From NCBI RefSeq assembly GCF_029428675.1, contig NZ_JAJNEL010000001.1, positions 1,240,001-1,304,000 of the forward strand: a stretch of 64,000 nucleotides of DNA. Direction: 5' to 3'. Every line of letters starts with the position of its first letter. Position 1 is the first letter of the stretch. The notes below the pieces were generated by a model that was not told where the DNA came from, made no database searches, and was given only the letters and a program-made list of their open reading frames with translations. This document shows, piece after piece, positions 1 through 7,993 of the stretch. The position numbers were made by a program, and so were the translations under genes. The DNA is from Streptomyces sp. JH14 (GTDB lineage Bacteria > Actinomycetota > Actinomycetes > Streptomycetales > Streptomycetaceae).

Positions 1-87
1 TCCACCCCGAAGGGCTTCATCGTTCGACTTGCATGTGTTAAGCACGCCGCCAGCGTTCGTCCTGAGCCAGGATCAAACTCTCCGTGA
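1..87 (-). rRNA. 16S ribosomal RNA, 5' end (partial)
   Basis: Read on the minus strand, this is the universal start of bacterial 16S rRNA: TCACGGAGAGTTTGATCCTG, then the conserved block ending in the AACGCTGGCGGCGTGCTTAA segment. Only the first ~87 nt lie in the window; the rest of the rRNA operon continues to the left. The 5' end is set at 87 by the usual actinobacterial first bases. Confidence is very high for identity; the mature end could shift by a few bases. Confidence 0.97.
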
Positions 88-555
88 ATGTTTTCCCGTA
101 ATCGGGACGACACACACGAGAGCGGAACAACCGGTCGGAATAGGACCGGTCGTCCACAGCGTCCTCGCTGTGTAAAATTGCCCACCGGAGCCACAGGGCC
201 CGGCAGGACTTTCAAAGGAACCACCAACCTGCCGAAACAGGCCGGGGTATCAACATATCTGGCGTTGACTTTTGGCACGCTGTTGAGTTCTCAAGGAACG
301 GACGCTTCCTTCGTACTCACCCTCGCGGGCTTTCCTCCGGGCTTTTCCCTTCGGTCTTGCGTCTCCGACTGTATCAGACTCTTTCGTGTCCGATTCCCGG
401 TCGAAGCGGGTTCCGCTTTCCAGGTTTCCGCTTTCGCGTTTCCCTTTCCGGCGAGTCCAACGTTACCAGACTCTTTTTCGCCACCGTTTCCGGTTCGAAT
501 TTGATTCCGGCGGCCTTTGGAGTGGCCTTGCCTTTCGGCGTGTCCGCTACGTTAG
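88..555 (-). promoter_or_regulatory. rRNA operon leader with tandem promoters
   Basis: The region upstream of 16S contains no credible gene. A conserved actinobacterial leader block (TTGAGAACTCAACAGCGTG on the minus strand) lies near 276-297, as expected for processing or antitermination sequence. Further upstream are three -10-like hexamers on the minus strand: TACAGT (368-373), TAACGT (460-465) and TAACGT (549-554). The first two are each preceded by a near-identical GAAAGAGTCTG block (about 375-386 and 467-479). Spacing of about 90 bp fits the multi-promoter rrn arrangement known in Streptomyces. Canonical -35 boxes are not obvious. The promoter calls are inference from the repeat pattern. 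Confidence 0.75.
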
Positions 556-578
556 TCGATTTCCTTGGCGGCCCATAA

Positions 579-615
579 TCGAGCCGATGGGCTCGAATTT
601 CGGCATGCCGAAATT
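579..615. other. two abutting palindromes upstream of the rrn promoters
   Basis: Positions 596-615 form a perfect 20-nt palindrome, AATTTCGGCATGCCGAAATT. Next to it (579-596) is a second inverted repeat with arms TCGAGCC/GGCTCGA around GATG. They lie between the DNA glycosylase gene, transcribed toward them, and the distal rrn -10 at 549-554. They could form tandem hairpins that end upstream transcription, or be protein-binding sites near -30 to -65 of the distal promoter. From 616 to 745 I see no further signal. Confidence 0.6.
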
Positions 616-745
616 GCACCCGCCAGGGTGAGTCGAAGGTAGTGGTTGGCCGTTTCCGGGTGCTCGAGCCCGGTCCGATGGACCGTGCCGACAGCAGTAC
701 CCGTTCAAGCGGCTCGGGCTACATTAGGCGGCCCGTAGGGGCGAG

Positions 746-1387
746 TCAAGTTGTGCGGCGGCGTGGCGCATGGGGTCGGTACGGGCTGACGGTGGGGTCG
801 CCGTCGATCCAGAAGCGCCAGGGATGCGCGGCGCCATCGCCGCCCACGCCGGTGCGGGGACCGTTGCGTACCTGGTCGAAGGGGGGCGGGGTGCCGTGCA
901 GTACGGACAGTGATGCACCCGGGTGGGCGATGGCGTCGGCACCGTTCAGGGCTTTGTCGATGTCCAGTGCGGTCGCCAGACGGGCCGGCCCTTTGGCCAG
1001 TTCTCGGTCATTGCGGGCCGAGAACCGACGTTTGCGACTGAGGTCCGCGCCCACGCGGATCTCGCCGGCCCGGAGCAGAACACCGCTCGCCATGCCCTCG
1101 GGACCGCACACCAGATTGAGGCAGTGCCACATGCCGTAGGTGAAGTAGACATACGCATGGCCGGGTGGTCCGTACATCACGCTGTTGCGGTGGGTGCGGC
1201 CGCGGAAGGCGTGGGAGCCGGGGTCGATCTCGCCTGCGTACGCCTCCACCTCGGTGAGGCGGAGCTCGATGGGGCCGTCGGCGGTGTTCCGTACCAGGGT
1301 GCGGCCCAGGAGGTCGGGGGCCACGTCCAGGACGGGGCGGTCGAAGAAGTCGCGATTCAGCGGCGTACGGTCCAAGCCCTCGATCAT
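746..1387 (-). CDS. DNA-3-methyladenine glycosylase (AAG/MPG family)
   Basis: A 213-aa protein of the mammalian-type AAG family, which flips out and excises alkylated or deaminated purines in base-excision repair. The TEVEAY motif (residues 45-50) carries the catalytic glutamate. The segment [15 protein letters not shown] (71-85) is the family's signature loop, and RAGEI/GPARL follow in the expected order. Length is normal (about 200 aa). No Shine-Dalgarno is seen; a TAGCCT hexamer (1396-1401, minus strand) ends 8 nt before the ATG, so the mRNA may be leaderless. The C-terminal 20 residues are Arg/Pro-rich and look variable. Confidence 0.93.
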   Translation of the reverse strand: MIEGLDRTPLNRDFFDRPVLDVAPDLLGRTLVRNTADGPIELRLTEVEAYAGEIDPGSHAFRGRTHRNSVMYGPPGHAYVYFTYGMWHCLNLVCGPEGMASGVLLRAGEIRVGADLSRKRRFSARNDRELAKGPARLATALDIDKALNGADAIAHPGASLSVLHGTPPPFDQVRNGPRTGVGGDGAAHPWRFWIDGDPTVSPYRPHAPRRRTT

Positions 1388-1460
1388 GGCGATCGAGGCT
1401 ACCGGGAACCGACTACGGTCGTGGCGCGTATGTAGGGGTCAGGACCAAGGAGGAGTGAAT

Positions 1461-2243
1461 ATGGGCTTCAAGCGGCTGCTCGCGAGCATGGGTGCCGGTG
1501 GTGCTTCGGTGGAGACGGAGCTGACCGAGGTCAACGTCGTACCGGGCGGGGTCGTCCAGGGCGAGGTGCGGATCCAGGGCGGCTCCGTGGCGCAGCAGAT
1601 CGAGGGACTGTCGGTCGGCCTGCAGGCGCGCGTCGAGGTCGAGGGCAACGACCAGGAGATGAAGCAGGACATCGAGTTCGCCAAGCTGCGTCTCGGTGGC
1701 GCGTTCGAGGTGCAGGCCGGTGCGGTGCACGTCGTGCCGTTCGGACTCGAGATTCCGTGGGAGACGCCGATCACGATGTTCGCCGGCCGGCATCTGCACG
1801 GCATGAACATCGGTGTGACGACCGAGCTGGAGATCGCGCGGGCGCTGGACTCGGGCGACCTCGACCCGATCAATGTGCACCCGCTGCCGGCGCAGCAGGC
1901 GATCCTGGACGCGTTCGGCCGGCTGGGATTCGGCTTCCGCAGCGCGGACATGGAGCGCGGTCACATTCGCGGTACGCGTCAGCGGCTCCCGTTCTACCAG
2001 GAGATCGAGTTCTTCCCGCCGCAGCAGTACCGGGGGCTGAACCAGGTCGAGTTGTCGTTCGTCGCGGACGACCGCGAGATGGATGTCGTGCTGGAGATGG
2101 ACAAGAAGCCGGGGCTCTTCAGTGAGGGCAGCGACTCGTACCGGTCGTTCAAGGTGGATCTGCACGACTTCCAGGGGACCGACTGGGCGGCGTACCTCAA
2201 CCAGTGGCTCGCCCAGGTCGGCGGTCAGCGCAACTGGCTCTAA
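1461..2243 (+). CDS. Spo0M-family (SpoOM) protein
   Basis: A 260-aa protein matching the sporulation-control Spo0M family, cytosolic arrestin-like beta-sandwich proteins. Recognisable features are the N-terminal [13 protein letters not shown], the paired strands around EVRIQGG, and the [12 protein letters not shown] segment near residue 175. In Bacillus Spo0M influences sporulation and cell shape; its role in Streptomyces is not settled. The ATG at 1461 is chosen because AAGGAGGAG lies about 7 nt upstream; an upstream in-frame extension would overlap the divergent glycosylase and lacks a ribosome site. A PEBP gene follows 43 bp later and may be co-transcribed. Confidence 0.9.
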   Translation: MGFKRLLASMGAGGASVETELTEVNVVPGGVVQGEVRIQGGSVAQQIEGLSVGLQARVEVEGNDQEMKQDIEFAKLRLGGAFEVQAGAVHVVPFGLEIPWETPITMFAGRHLHGMNIGVTTELEIARALDSGDLDPINVHPLPAQQAILDAFGRLGFGFRSADMERGHIRGTRQRLPFYQEIEFFPPQQYRGLNQVELSFVADDREMDVVLEMDKKPGLFSEGSDSYRSFKVDLHDFQGTDWAAYLNQWLAQVGGQRNWL

Positions 2244-2286
2244 GGTCGGTGGCGAGATACCGGAACCGATCAGGAGAGGTGTTGAC

Positions 2287-2817
2287 GTGACCGAGTCGAA
2301 GAGGCCGTCGCTGCCGCACGACTTCCATCCCGAGGTGCCGTCGTTCGCGGTGGTGAGCGAAGATCTCGCTCCCGGGGCCGTGCTGGCGGATACCCAGGTG
2401 TTCGCGGCCGGGAACACCTCCCCGCAGCTGCGGTGGGAAGGCTTCCCGGCGGAGACCAAGAGTTTCGCCGTGACCTGCTTCGATCCCGACGCCCCGACGG
2501 GCAGCGGGTTCTGGCACTGGGTCGTCTTCGACATCCCGGCGTCCGTCACGGAGCTGCCGGCCGGTGCGGGCAGCGGGAAGTTCGACGGGCTGCCCCAGGG
2601 TGCCGTTCAGGTCCGTAACGACTACGGGTCGAAGGAGTTCGGCGGGGCCGCGCCGCCGCCCGGTGAGAACCACCGCTATGTCTTCACCGTGTACGCGGTG
2701 GACACCGAAAGGCTGGGGGCCGACAGCGATGCGTCGCCCGCGGTCGTCGGATTCAATTTGCGGTTCCACACCCTGGGACGTGCTCAGCTGATCGGTGAGT
2801 ACCCCGGTCCCGCGTAG
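2287..2817 (+). CDS. YbhB/YbcL family Raf-kinase-inhibitor-like (PEBP) protein
   Basis: A 176-aa phosphatidylethanolamine-binding-fold protein. The ligand-pocket motifs are present: DPDAP (about residues 66-70) and WHWVVFDIP (about 76-84), followed by the GPxPPxGxHRY-like stretch PPPGENHRY. Bacterial members are cytosolic or periplasmic proteins of uncertain role. The GTG at 2287 follows AGGAGAGG at about 2271-2278. A strong terminator begins 31 bp after the stop, so this gene probably ends the unit starting at the Spo0M-like gene. Confidence 0.92.
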   Translation: MTESKRPSLPHDFHPEVPSFAVVSEDLAPGAVLADTQVFAAGNTSPQLRWEGFPAETKSFAVTCFDPDAPTGSGFWHWVVFDIPASVTELPAGAGSGKFDGLPQGAVQVRNDYGSKEFGGAAPPPGENHRYVFTVYAVDTERLGADSDASPAVVGFNLRFHTLGRAQLIGEYPGPA

Positions 2818-2848
2818 TACTCCGTGAGCCGAGAGTTCCTCTGCTGTT

Positions 2849-2890
2849 TGCCCTGCCCTGGTCTTGGAGAGATCAGGGCAGGGCATTTTT
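2849..2890 (+). terminator. rho-independent terminator after the PEBP gene
   Basis: Twelve-base arms TGCCCTGCCCTG (2849-2860) and CAGGGCAGGGCA (2874-2885) enclose a 13-nt loop. They are followed at once by TTTTT (2886-2890), a textbook intrinsic terminator and unusual here for its real T-run. Confidence 0.9.
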
Positions 2891-2972
2891 ATTGCGTTGT
2901 CCATCACGGCCTGCCCAGCCAGAGTTGATCCGGGCCTGCCAGGGGGCGGGTGGCACACGGGAGGTGGGCGAA

Positions 2973-3479
2973 ATGCGGGACACGCTGGTTCTCAACGCGA
3001 GCTTCGAGCCGCTGTCGACGGTGACGCTTAACCGTGCAGTGGTGCTGATCCTGCAGGACAAGGCCGTCGTCGAGCAGTCCCACCCCGATCTCCGTATGCG
3101 TGGTGCCGCGGTGGACATTCCGGTGCCCCGGGTGATCAGGCTCTGCCGGTACGTACGGGTGCCGTTCCGAAGACAGGCGCCGTGGTCGAGAAAGGGTGTG
3201 CTGATACGGGACCAGCACCGATGCGCGTACTGCGGTCGACGGGCGACGACCGTCGACCACGTGGTGCCGCGCGCCCAGGGTGGTCAGGACACCTGGCTCA
3301 ACACGGTGGCGTCCTGCGCCGAGGACAATCACCGCAAGGCGGCCCAGACGCCGGAGCAGGCGGGGATGCCGTTGCTGCGGCAGCCGTTCGTACCGTCGCC
3401 CGCGCAGGCGATGCTCCTGGCGCTGGGGGCCGGTGACCGGGCCGCGCTGCCGGAGTGGCTGGACCGGTCTGCGGCGTAG
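2973..3479 (+). CDS. HNH endonuclease domain protein
   Basis: A 168-aa protein with an HNH nuclease fold in its second half. A C84-x2-C87 pair, then DHVVPR (D95, H96), an Asn-rich segment and C105-x3-NHRK complete the beta-beta-alpha metal site. Such stand-alone HNH proteins are widespread in actinobacteria and lack a proven substrate. The ATG at 2973 is preceded by GGGAGGTGGGCG. It sits alone between two terminators, so it is probably monocistronic. A restriction role is not indicated because no methylase or specificity gene is adjacent. Confidence 0.88.
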   Translation: MRDTLVLNASFEPLSTVTLNRAVVLILQDKAVVEQSHPDLRMRGAAVDIPVPRVIRLCRYVRVPFRRQAPWSRKGVLIRDQHRCAYCGRRATTVDHVVPRAQGGQDTWLNTVASCAEDNHRKAAQTPEQAGMPLLRQPFVPSPAQAMLLALGAGDRAALPEWLDRSAA

Positions 3480-3539
3480 GCGCTCTGCGCATTTCGCAGC
3501 TACGTGAGCCCGTCTTCGTACGCACGAAGGCGGGCTTCG

Positions 3540-3572
3540 TGCATGACAGGCGCACGGTGCGCCGGTCATGCA
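3540..3572. terminator. bidirectional hairpin between convergent genes
   Basis: A long imperfect inverted repeat, TGCATGAC...GTCATGCA enclosing GGCGCA/TGCGCC, lies midway between the convergent HNH and SPFH genes. There is no T-run, typical of Streptomyces hairpin terminators. Confidence 0.75.
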
Positions 3573-3588
3573 CGGGGCGTGTCCGCCG

Positions 3589-4518
3589 TCAGTCGACCGG
3601 GGGTTCCTCGCGGCGATCCTTGCCGGTGTTGAAGCCTGGGACACCGGTGCCGAGGTTGCCGAAGGCACCGCTGAGGCCCTTGAGGGCGTCACCGATCTCG
3701 CTGGGCACGATCCAGAGCTTGTTGGCGTCGCCCTCGGCGATCTTCGGGAGCATCTGGAGGTACTGGTACGAGAGGAGCTTCTGGTCCGGGTCGCCGGCGT
3801 GGATGGACTCGAAGACCGTACGGATGGCCTGCGCCTCGCCCTCCGCACGCAGGGCCGCGGCCTTGGCCTCGCCTTCGGCGCGCAGGATCGCGGACTGCTT
3901 CTCGCCCTCCGCGGTGAGGATCGCGGACTGCCGCGTTCCTTCGGCCTGGAGGATCGCGGCGCGCTTGTCACGGTCGGCGCGCATCTGCTTCTCCATCGAG
4001 TCCTGGATGGAGGTGGGCGGTTCGATCGCCTTGAGCTCGACGCGGTTGACCCGGATGCCCCACTTGCCGGTGGCCTCGTCGAGAACTCCGCGCAGGGCCG
4101 CGTTGATCTCCTCGCGGGAGGTCAGGGTCCGCTCCAGATCCATGCCGCCGATGATGTTGCGGAGGGTGGTGACGGTCAGCTGCTCGATCGCCTGGATGTA
4201 GCTGGCGACTTCGTACGTCGCGGCCCGCGCGTCCGTCACCTGGTAGTAGATGACGGTGTCGATGTTGACGACCAGGTTGTCCTGGGTGATCACGGGCTGC
4301 GGCGGGAACGGGACGACCTGTTCACGGAGGTCGATCCGGTTGCGGATGGTGTCGATGAACGGAACGACGATGTTCAGGCCCGCGTTGAGCGTGCGGGTGT
4401 AGCGGCCGAAGCGCTCCACGATGGCGGCACTGGCCTGCGGGATGACCTGGATCGTCTTGATCAGGGCGATGAAGACGAGCACCACCAGAATGATCAGGAC
4501 GATGATGATCGGTTGCAT
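3589..4518 (-). CDS. SPFH/Band-7 domain membrane protein (stomatin/prohibitin family)
   Basis: A 309-aa stomatin-like protein. Residues 2-22 form one hydrophobic anchor, residues about 25-190 the SPFH/Band-7 domain, and residues about 205-245 carry an AEG-repeat helix with roughly 12-residue periodicity (AEGTRQSAIL, AEGEKQSAIL, AEGEAKAAAL). That repeat favours oligomeric rings on the membrane. The family scaffolds membrane microdomains and is often paired with NfeD proteins. An NfeD gene lies immediately upstream on the same strand (141-bp gap), so the two probably act together. Confidence 0.92.
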   Translation of the reverse strand: MQPIIIVLIILVVLVFIALIKTIQVIPQASAAIVERFGRYTRTLNAGLNIVVPFIDTIRNRIDLREQVVPFPPQPVITQDNLVVNIDTVIYYQVTDARAATYEVASYIQAIEQLTVTTLRNIIGGMDLERTLTSREEINAALRGVLDEATGKWGIRVNRVELKAIEPPTSIQDSMEKQMRADRDKRAAILQAEGTRQSAILTAEGEKQSAILRAEGEAKAAALRAEGEAQAIRTVFESIHAGDPDQKLLSYQYLQMLPKIAEGDANKLWIVPSEIGDALKGLSGAFGNLGTGVPGFNTGKDRREEPPVD

Positions 4519-4659
4519 CGTGTTCCTCGTGCCCTTCGGTTGCCGGCGGATCGCGATGATCGAGGTCGGATTCCCTGAAGTCCGGATCTGCGGGGGCCGG
4601 ACTTCACGATGATCGACATCGAGTCTGGCAGACCGCGGTCCGCCGTGTGTGCGGTTCGG

Positions 4660-5088
4660 TCACATGACGACGGCCGTAGCCCCGTCGATCTCCACGACGT
4701 CCACCTGCTGGCCGGGTTCGAAGCTCTGGCCCCCGTCGTACGCGCGGGCCGACCAGATCTCCCCGGCCAGCTTGATCCGGCCGCCGCCGCCGTCGACCCG
4801 TTCCAGGACGACGGCCTGACGGCCTTTCAGCGCATCTATACCGGTGGCGAGTTGAGGCCGGTCGGCGCGGTGTCTGGCGGCGATCGGGCGGACCACCGCG
4901 ATGAGCGCGACGGAGACCACGACGAAGACCAGCACCTGGGCCACGATGCCGCCGCCGAGCGCCGCGACGACTGCCGCGGCAACCGCTCCGACGGCGAACA
5001 TCCCGAACTCGGGCATCGCGGTCAGGACGAGGGGAATACCCAGTCCGACAGCACCGATCAGCCACCACACCCACGCGTCGATGTCCAC
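4660..5088 (-). CDS. NfeD family membrane protein
   Basis: A 142-aa short NfeD protein. Two to three hydrophobic segments occupy residues about 5-65, followed by a C-terminal OB-fold domain (GRQAVVLERV through VDVVEIDG) near residues 90-140. There is no ClpP-like protease domain, so it is the short, non-proteolytic class. Upstream partner of the SPFH gene, the classical stomatin-NfeD pairing. The start is taken as GTG at 5088, where the first membrane helix begins (residues DIDAWVWWLIG); no clear Shine-Dalgarno supports it. The reading frame stays open upstream into the ABC gene, but that part is not protein-like. Confidence 0.85.
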   Translation of the reverse strand: MDIDAWVWWLIGAVGLGIPLVLTAMPEFGMFAVGAVAAAVVAALGGGIVAQVLVFVVVSVALIAVVRPIAARHRADRPQLATGIDALKGRQAVVLERVDGGGGRIKLAGEIWSARAYDGGQSFEPGQQVDVVEIDGATAVVM

Positions 5089-5141
5089 GTGGTCATGGTA
5101 GGACCGCGGCCCCTTCGCCGACAGGGCAGCGATCAGGACAT

Positions 5142-5939
5142 TCAGGACAGCGGAAGGCCGTGCGCGGTGTAGCGGTCGCTCGCGTGCTCGACGATGAGCG
5201 GCAGACCGAAGCAGAGGGAGAGGTTCCGGGAGGTGAGCTCGGTCTCCATGGGGCCCGCGGCGAGGACCTTGCCCTGGCGGATCATGAGGACGTGAGTGAA
5301 GCCCGGGGCGATCTCCTCGACATGGTGGGTGACCATGATCATGGAGGGGGCGAGGGGGTCCCTGGCGAGCCGGCCGAGGCGGCGGACCAGGTCCTCGCGG
5401 CCACCGAGGTCGAGACCGGCGGCGGGCTCGTCGAGGAGGAGCAGCTCGGGGTCGGTCATCATGGCGCGGGCGATCAGCGTGCGCTTGCGCTCGCCCTCGG
5501 AGAGGGTGCCGAACCTGCGGTCGAGGTACTCGGTCATGCCGAGCCGGTCGAGGAAGGCGCGGGCGCGGTCCTCGTCGACGGCGTCGTAGTTCTCGTGCCA
5601 GGTGGCGGTCATGCCGTACGCGGCGGTGAGCACCGTCTGCAGAACGGTCTGGCGCTTGGGCAGCTTCTCGGCCATGGCGACGCCCGCGATGCCGATCCGG
5701 GGGCGCAGGTCGAAGACGTCGGTACCGACGCCGCCGAGCTGCTCGCCGAGGATCCTGGCGCTGCCCCGGGTCGGGAAGAGGTAGCTGGACGCAATGTTGA
5801 GGAGGGTGGTCTTGCCGGCGCCGTTCGGGCCGAGGATGACCCAGCGCTCCCCCTCCTTGACCGACCAGGAGACGTCGTCCACCAGAGCGCGTCCGTCGCG
5901 GACCACGGATACGTCCACCAGCTCCAGTACATCGCTCAT
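5142..5939 (-). CDS. ABC transporter ATP-binding protein
   Basis: A 265-aa single nucleotide-binding domain. Walker A is GPNGAGKTT (residues 37-45), the signature is LSEGE (146-150), and Walker B LLLLDEP (166-172) is followed by the H-loop THH near 203. No permease or binding protein is adjacent, so the partner is encoded elsewhere or it acts without one. The closest family resemblance is to ModF/YlmA-type ATPases, an inference from the overall pattern. The ATG at 5939 lacks a strong ribosome site; GGGGAGAC lies about 12 nt upstream. Confidence 0.9.
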   Translation of the reverse strand: MSDVLELVDVSVVRDGRALVDDVSWSVKEGERWVILGPNGAGKTTLLNIASSYLFPTRGSARILGEQLGGVGTDVFDLRPRIGIAGVAMAEKLPKRQTVLQTVLTAAYGMTATWHENYDAVDEDRARAFLDRLGMTEYLDRRFGTLSEGERKRTLIARAMMTDPELLLLDEPAAGLDLGGREDLVRRLGRLARDPLAPSMIMVTHHVEEIAPGFTHVLMIRQGKVLAAGPMETELTSRNLSLCFGLPLIVEHASDRYTAHGLPLS

Positions 5940-6062
5940 GAGCGCGTTGTCTCCCCATGCAGTCTCGAGATCGTCGCGTGCCTGTGGGCACAGCTCCCAG
6001 GGAAAACCTACGCCACCCGCGGAGTGGTCCAGCTCTTAGGTCCGGTTCCCTAGGCTGTTCCC

Positions 6063-6845
6063 ATGCTTTCGGAACCACGCTCAGGGCTGCTGGCCGCATG
6101 GGGAAACGCGCTTCTGGCCGGACTTGTGTCGCCGGACGACGCAGCGCACGCGATTGTCGGGGAGGACGCGGTGCACCGCGTCGAGGGGCTGCCGGGTGAG
6201 ACGGGGCCGGTCGGGCTCACGCTTGCGCTGGGGCGGCTGCGGAGACTGGGGGCGACGGGCTTCAGGGTCGCGCTGCCGGCGCCGGGGCATCCGCTGGGGC
6301 TCAGCGGTCCGCCGGAGTTCAACGCGCGGGCGCTGGAGGCCGAGGAGGCGGTGGTCGCGTCCGGTGTGCCGTACGGACTGGTGCCCGGGGTGCGGGAGGT
6401 GGGACCGGCCGGGGACCTCCACGTCGAGGTGGTCTGGCACTGTCTGCCGGTACGGGAGGCGCCGCCGGCCGATGTGCCGTCGCTGAGCGAGGCGGAGCGG
6501 GAGCTCGCGGAGGCGTTGCGGGATGCGACGGCCGTGCTCTCGCGGCTGGACGTGGCCGGCTCGGGACCGGTGGCGGAGGCGGCGGTGGACGCGTACCGGG
6601 CACGGGCGGAGCGGGGGCGCGAAGTGCTCGCACCGGGGTATCCGCCGCGGGCGGTACGGGTGTTGGAACTGGCCCAGCGGGTGGGGCTGCTGATCTCGGT
6701 GGCGTACGAGACCGGGCACGGCGGGGCGGTGAGCGCGTCGGAGATCGCGGCCCGGGCGGAAGCGTTGCGGCCGGTCGAGCGGGTCGCCCGGCGGGCTCAG
6801 GTGGCGGCGTACAACGCGTATGTGGAGGACCGGGAACGGGGGTAG
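6063..6845 (+). CDS. conserved actinobacterial protein, function unknown
   Basis: A 260-aa soluble protein, rich in Ala, Gly, Arg and Val, with no signal peptide or membrane segment. I recognise no domain. Its helical second half (residues about 140-255) and even composition suggest a folded cytosolic protein. The start is well defined: TAGGCT (6051-6056) ends six nt before the ATG, the hallmark of leaderless transcription, and there is no Shine-Dalgarno. It reads away from the ABC ATPase and ends against a terminator shared with the chaplin gene. Confidence 0.75.
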   Translation: MLSEPRSGLLAAWGNALLAGLVSPDDAAHAIVGEDAVHRVEGLPGETGPVGLTLALGRLRRLGATGFRVALPAPGHPLGLSGPPEFNARALEAEEAVVASGVPYGLVPGVREVGPAGDLHVEVVWHCLPVREAPPADVPSLSEAERELAEALRDATAVLSRLDVAGSGPVAEAAVDAYRARAERGREVLAPGYPPRAVRVLELAQRVGLLISVAYETGHGGAVSASEIAARAEALRPVERVARRAQVAAYNAYVEDRERG

Positions 6846-6891
6846 CCGGCCGGCGGACGGAGTGTCCGGGCCGTTCCGGTGGCCCGTCTCC

Positions 6892-6934
6892 CCGCCGACG
6901 CCGGACGGGCTTCCTGCCCGTCCGGAGTCGGCGG
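6892..6934. terminator. bidirectional hairpin between convergent genes
   Basis: Arms 6892-6910 and 6916-6934 (core CCGGACGGGC/GCCCGTCCGG) pair with a single mismatch around a TTCCT loop. The hairpin lies between the 260-aa gene and the convergent chaplin gene. Confidence 0.85.
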
Positions 6935-6945
6935 ACCTGGAACGG

Positions 6946-7200
6946 TCAGCCGTTCAGGCCGAAGTTGCCGAAGGCCGGGTTGAGCAGTCCGATCACGTTG
7001 ACCGTATTACCGACGACGTTCACCGGGACGTGGACCGGGACCTGGATGACGTTGCCGCTGACCACACCCCCGGAGTGGGTCGCCACACCGTGGGCGCCCG
7101 CGCCCGAGCCGTGGCCCGTGGCAGAGGCCGCGCCCGCGCCTGCGGCGATGATGCCACCGGCGATCATGGTGACGGCAGCGGCCTTCTTCAGGTTCTTCAC
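6946..7200 (-). CDS. chpE: short chaplin, cysteine-free (ChpE-like)
   Basis: An 84-aa secreted protein: a Sec signal peptide (residues 1-27, cleavage after ASA), a short Gly/His-rich linker, then one chaplin domain (about 39-79) with the core SGNVIQVPVHVPVN and IGLLNPAFGN. Chaplins assemble into amyloid-like fibrils that coat aerial hyphae. Where most chaplins carry two cysteines (PVNVCGN and NVCVN) this one has valine and glycine. That is the hallmark of ChpE. The GTG start at 7200 is fixed by GAGGAGGATCC just upstream. Its position beside a LuxR-type two-component pair agrees with the remembered chpE locus. Confidence 0.88.
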   Translation of the reverse strand: MKNLKKAAAVTMIAGGIIAAGAGAASATGHGSGAGAHGVATHSGGVVSGNVIQVPVHVPVNVVGNTVNVIGLLNPAFGNFGLNG

Positions 7201-7348
7201 TTCAGGATCCTCCTCGCGTTGCTGCGGCCGGCCGCCGCAGCATGCATGGAGAACGCCCCCGGGCCCGGCAGGATGCGCCGTATGGGTGACATACACCCGA
7301 CAGTATGAATCTCGGCCTGGAGGGAACCGTCTCCCGATTCGGCGCTGA

Positions 7349-7993
7349 TCAGCCCGCCGCCCCGTGCCGGACGGCCCAGAGGGCCGCCTGGGTGCGGTCC
7401 GCCAGATCCAGCTTCATCAGAATGTTCGAGACATGCGTCTTGACGGTCTTCTCGGAGAGGACCAGCGCCCGGGCGATCTCACGGTTGGAGCGGCCGTCGG
7501 CGATCAGGCCCAGCACTTCCCGCTCGCGATCGGTGAGGGTGTTCCCCCGGCCCGTACCGCCGCCCGCGTCCTCCTGGGCGAGCAGCGCCCCGGCGACCTC
7601 CGGCTGGAGCAGGACATGGCCCGCGTGCACCGAGCGGATGGCGCCGGCCAGCGCGTCCGGGTCGACGTCCTTGTACACGTAACCGGAGGCGCCCGCGCGC
7701 AGGGCGGGCACCACCGTGCGCTGCTCGGTGAAGCTGGTGACGATCAGCACCTTGGCGGGGTTGTCCAGCTCCCGGAGCCTGCGGAGTGCCTCGATGCCGT
7801 CCGTACCCGGCATCTTGATGTCCATCAGGACCACGTCGGGGCGCATCTCCTCCGCCCTGGCCACGCCCTCCGCGCCGTCGGCCGCCTCGCCGACCACCTC
7901 TATGTCGTCCTGGATCTCCAGGAACGTACGCAGACCGCGGCGGACCACCTGGTGGTCGTCGACCAGCAGCACCCTGATGATCCTGTCAGCCAC
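7349..7993 (-). CDS. NarL/LuxR-family response regulator
   Basis: A 214-aa response regulator. The receiver domain spans residues about 5-120 with acidic D12/D13, phospho-acceptor D58 (VVLMDIKMPG), switch T86 and K108. A LuxR-type helix-turn-helix follows at about 148-205 (LTDREREVLGLIADGRSNREIA). The GTG at 7993 has GGAGGT 5 nt upstream, and the gene starts 8 nt inside the end of the kinase gene, so translation is coupled. Its targets are unknown; the chaplin gene lies just downstream on the same strand but with a 148-bp gap. Confidence 0.94.
   Translation of the reverse strand: MADRIIRVLLVDDHQVVRRGLRTFLEIQDDIEVVGEAADGAEGVARAEEMRPDVVLMDIKMPGTDGIEALRRLRELDNPAKVLIVTSFTEQRTVVPALRAGASGYVYKDVDPDALAGAIRSVHAGHVLLQPEVAGALLAQEDAGGGTGRGNTLTDREREVLGLIADGRSNREIARALVLSEKTVKTHVSNILMKLDLADRTQAALWAVRHGAAG

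Noticed and set aside
5940..6062. Possible small gene between the ABC ATPase and the 260-aa gene
   Set aside because: No ribosome site or coding bias; the divergent promoters explain the gap.
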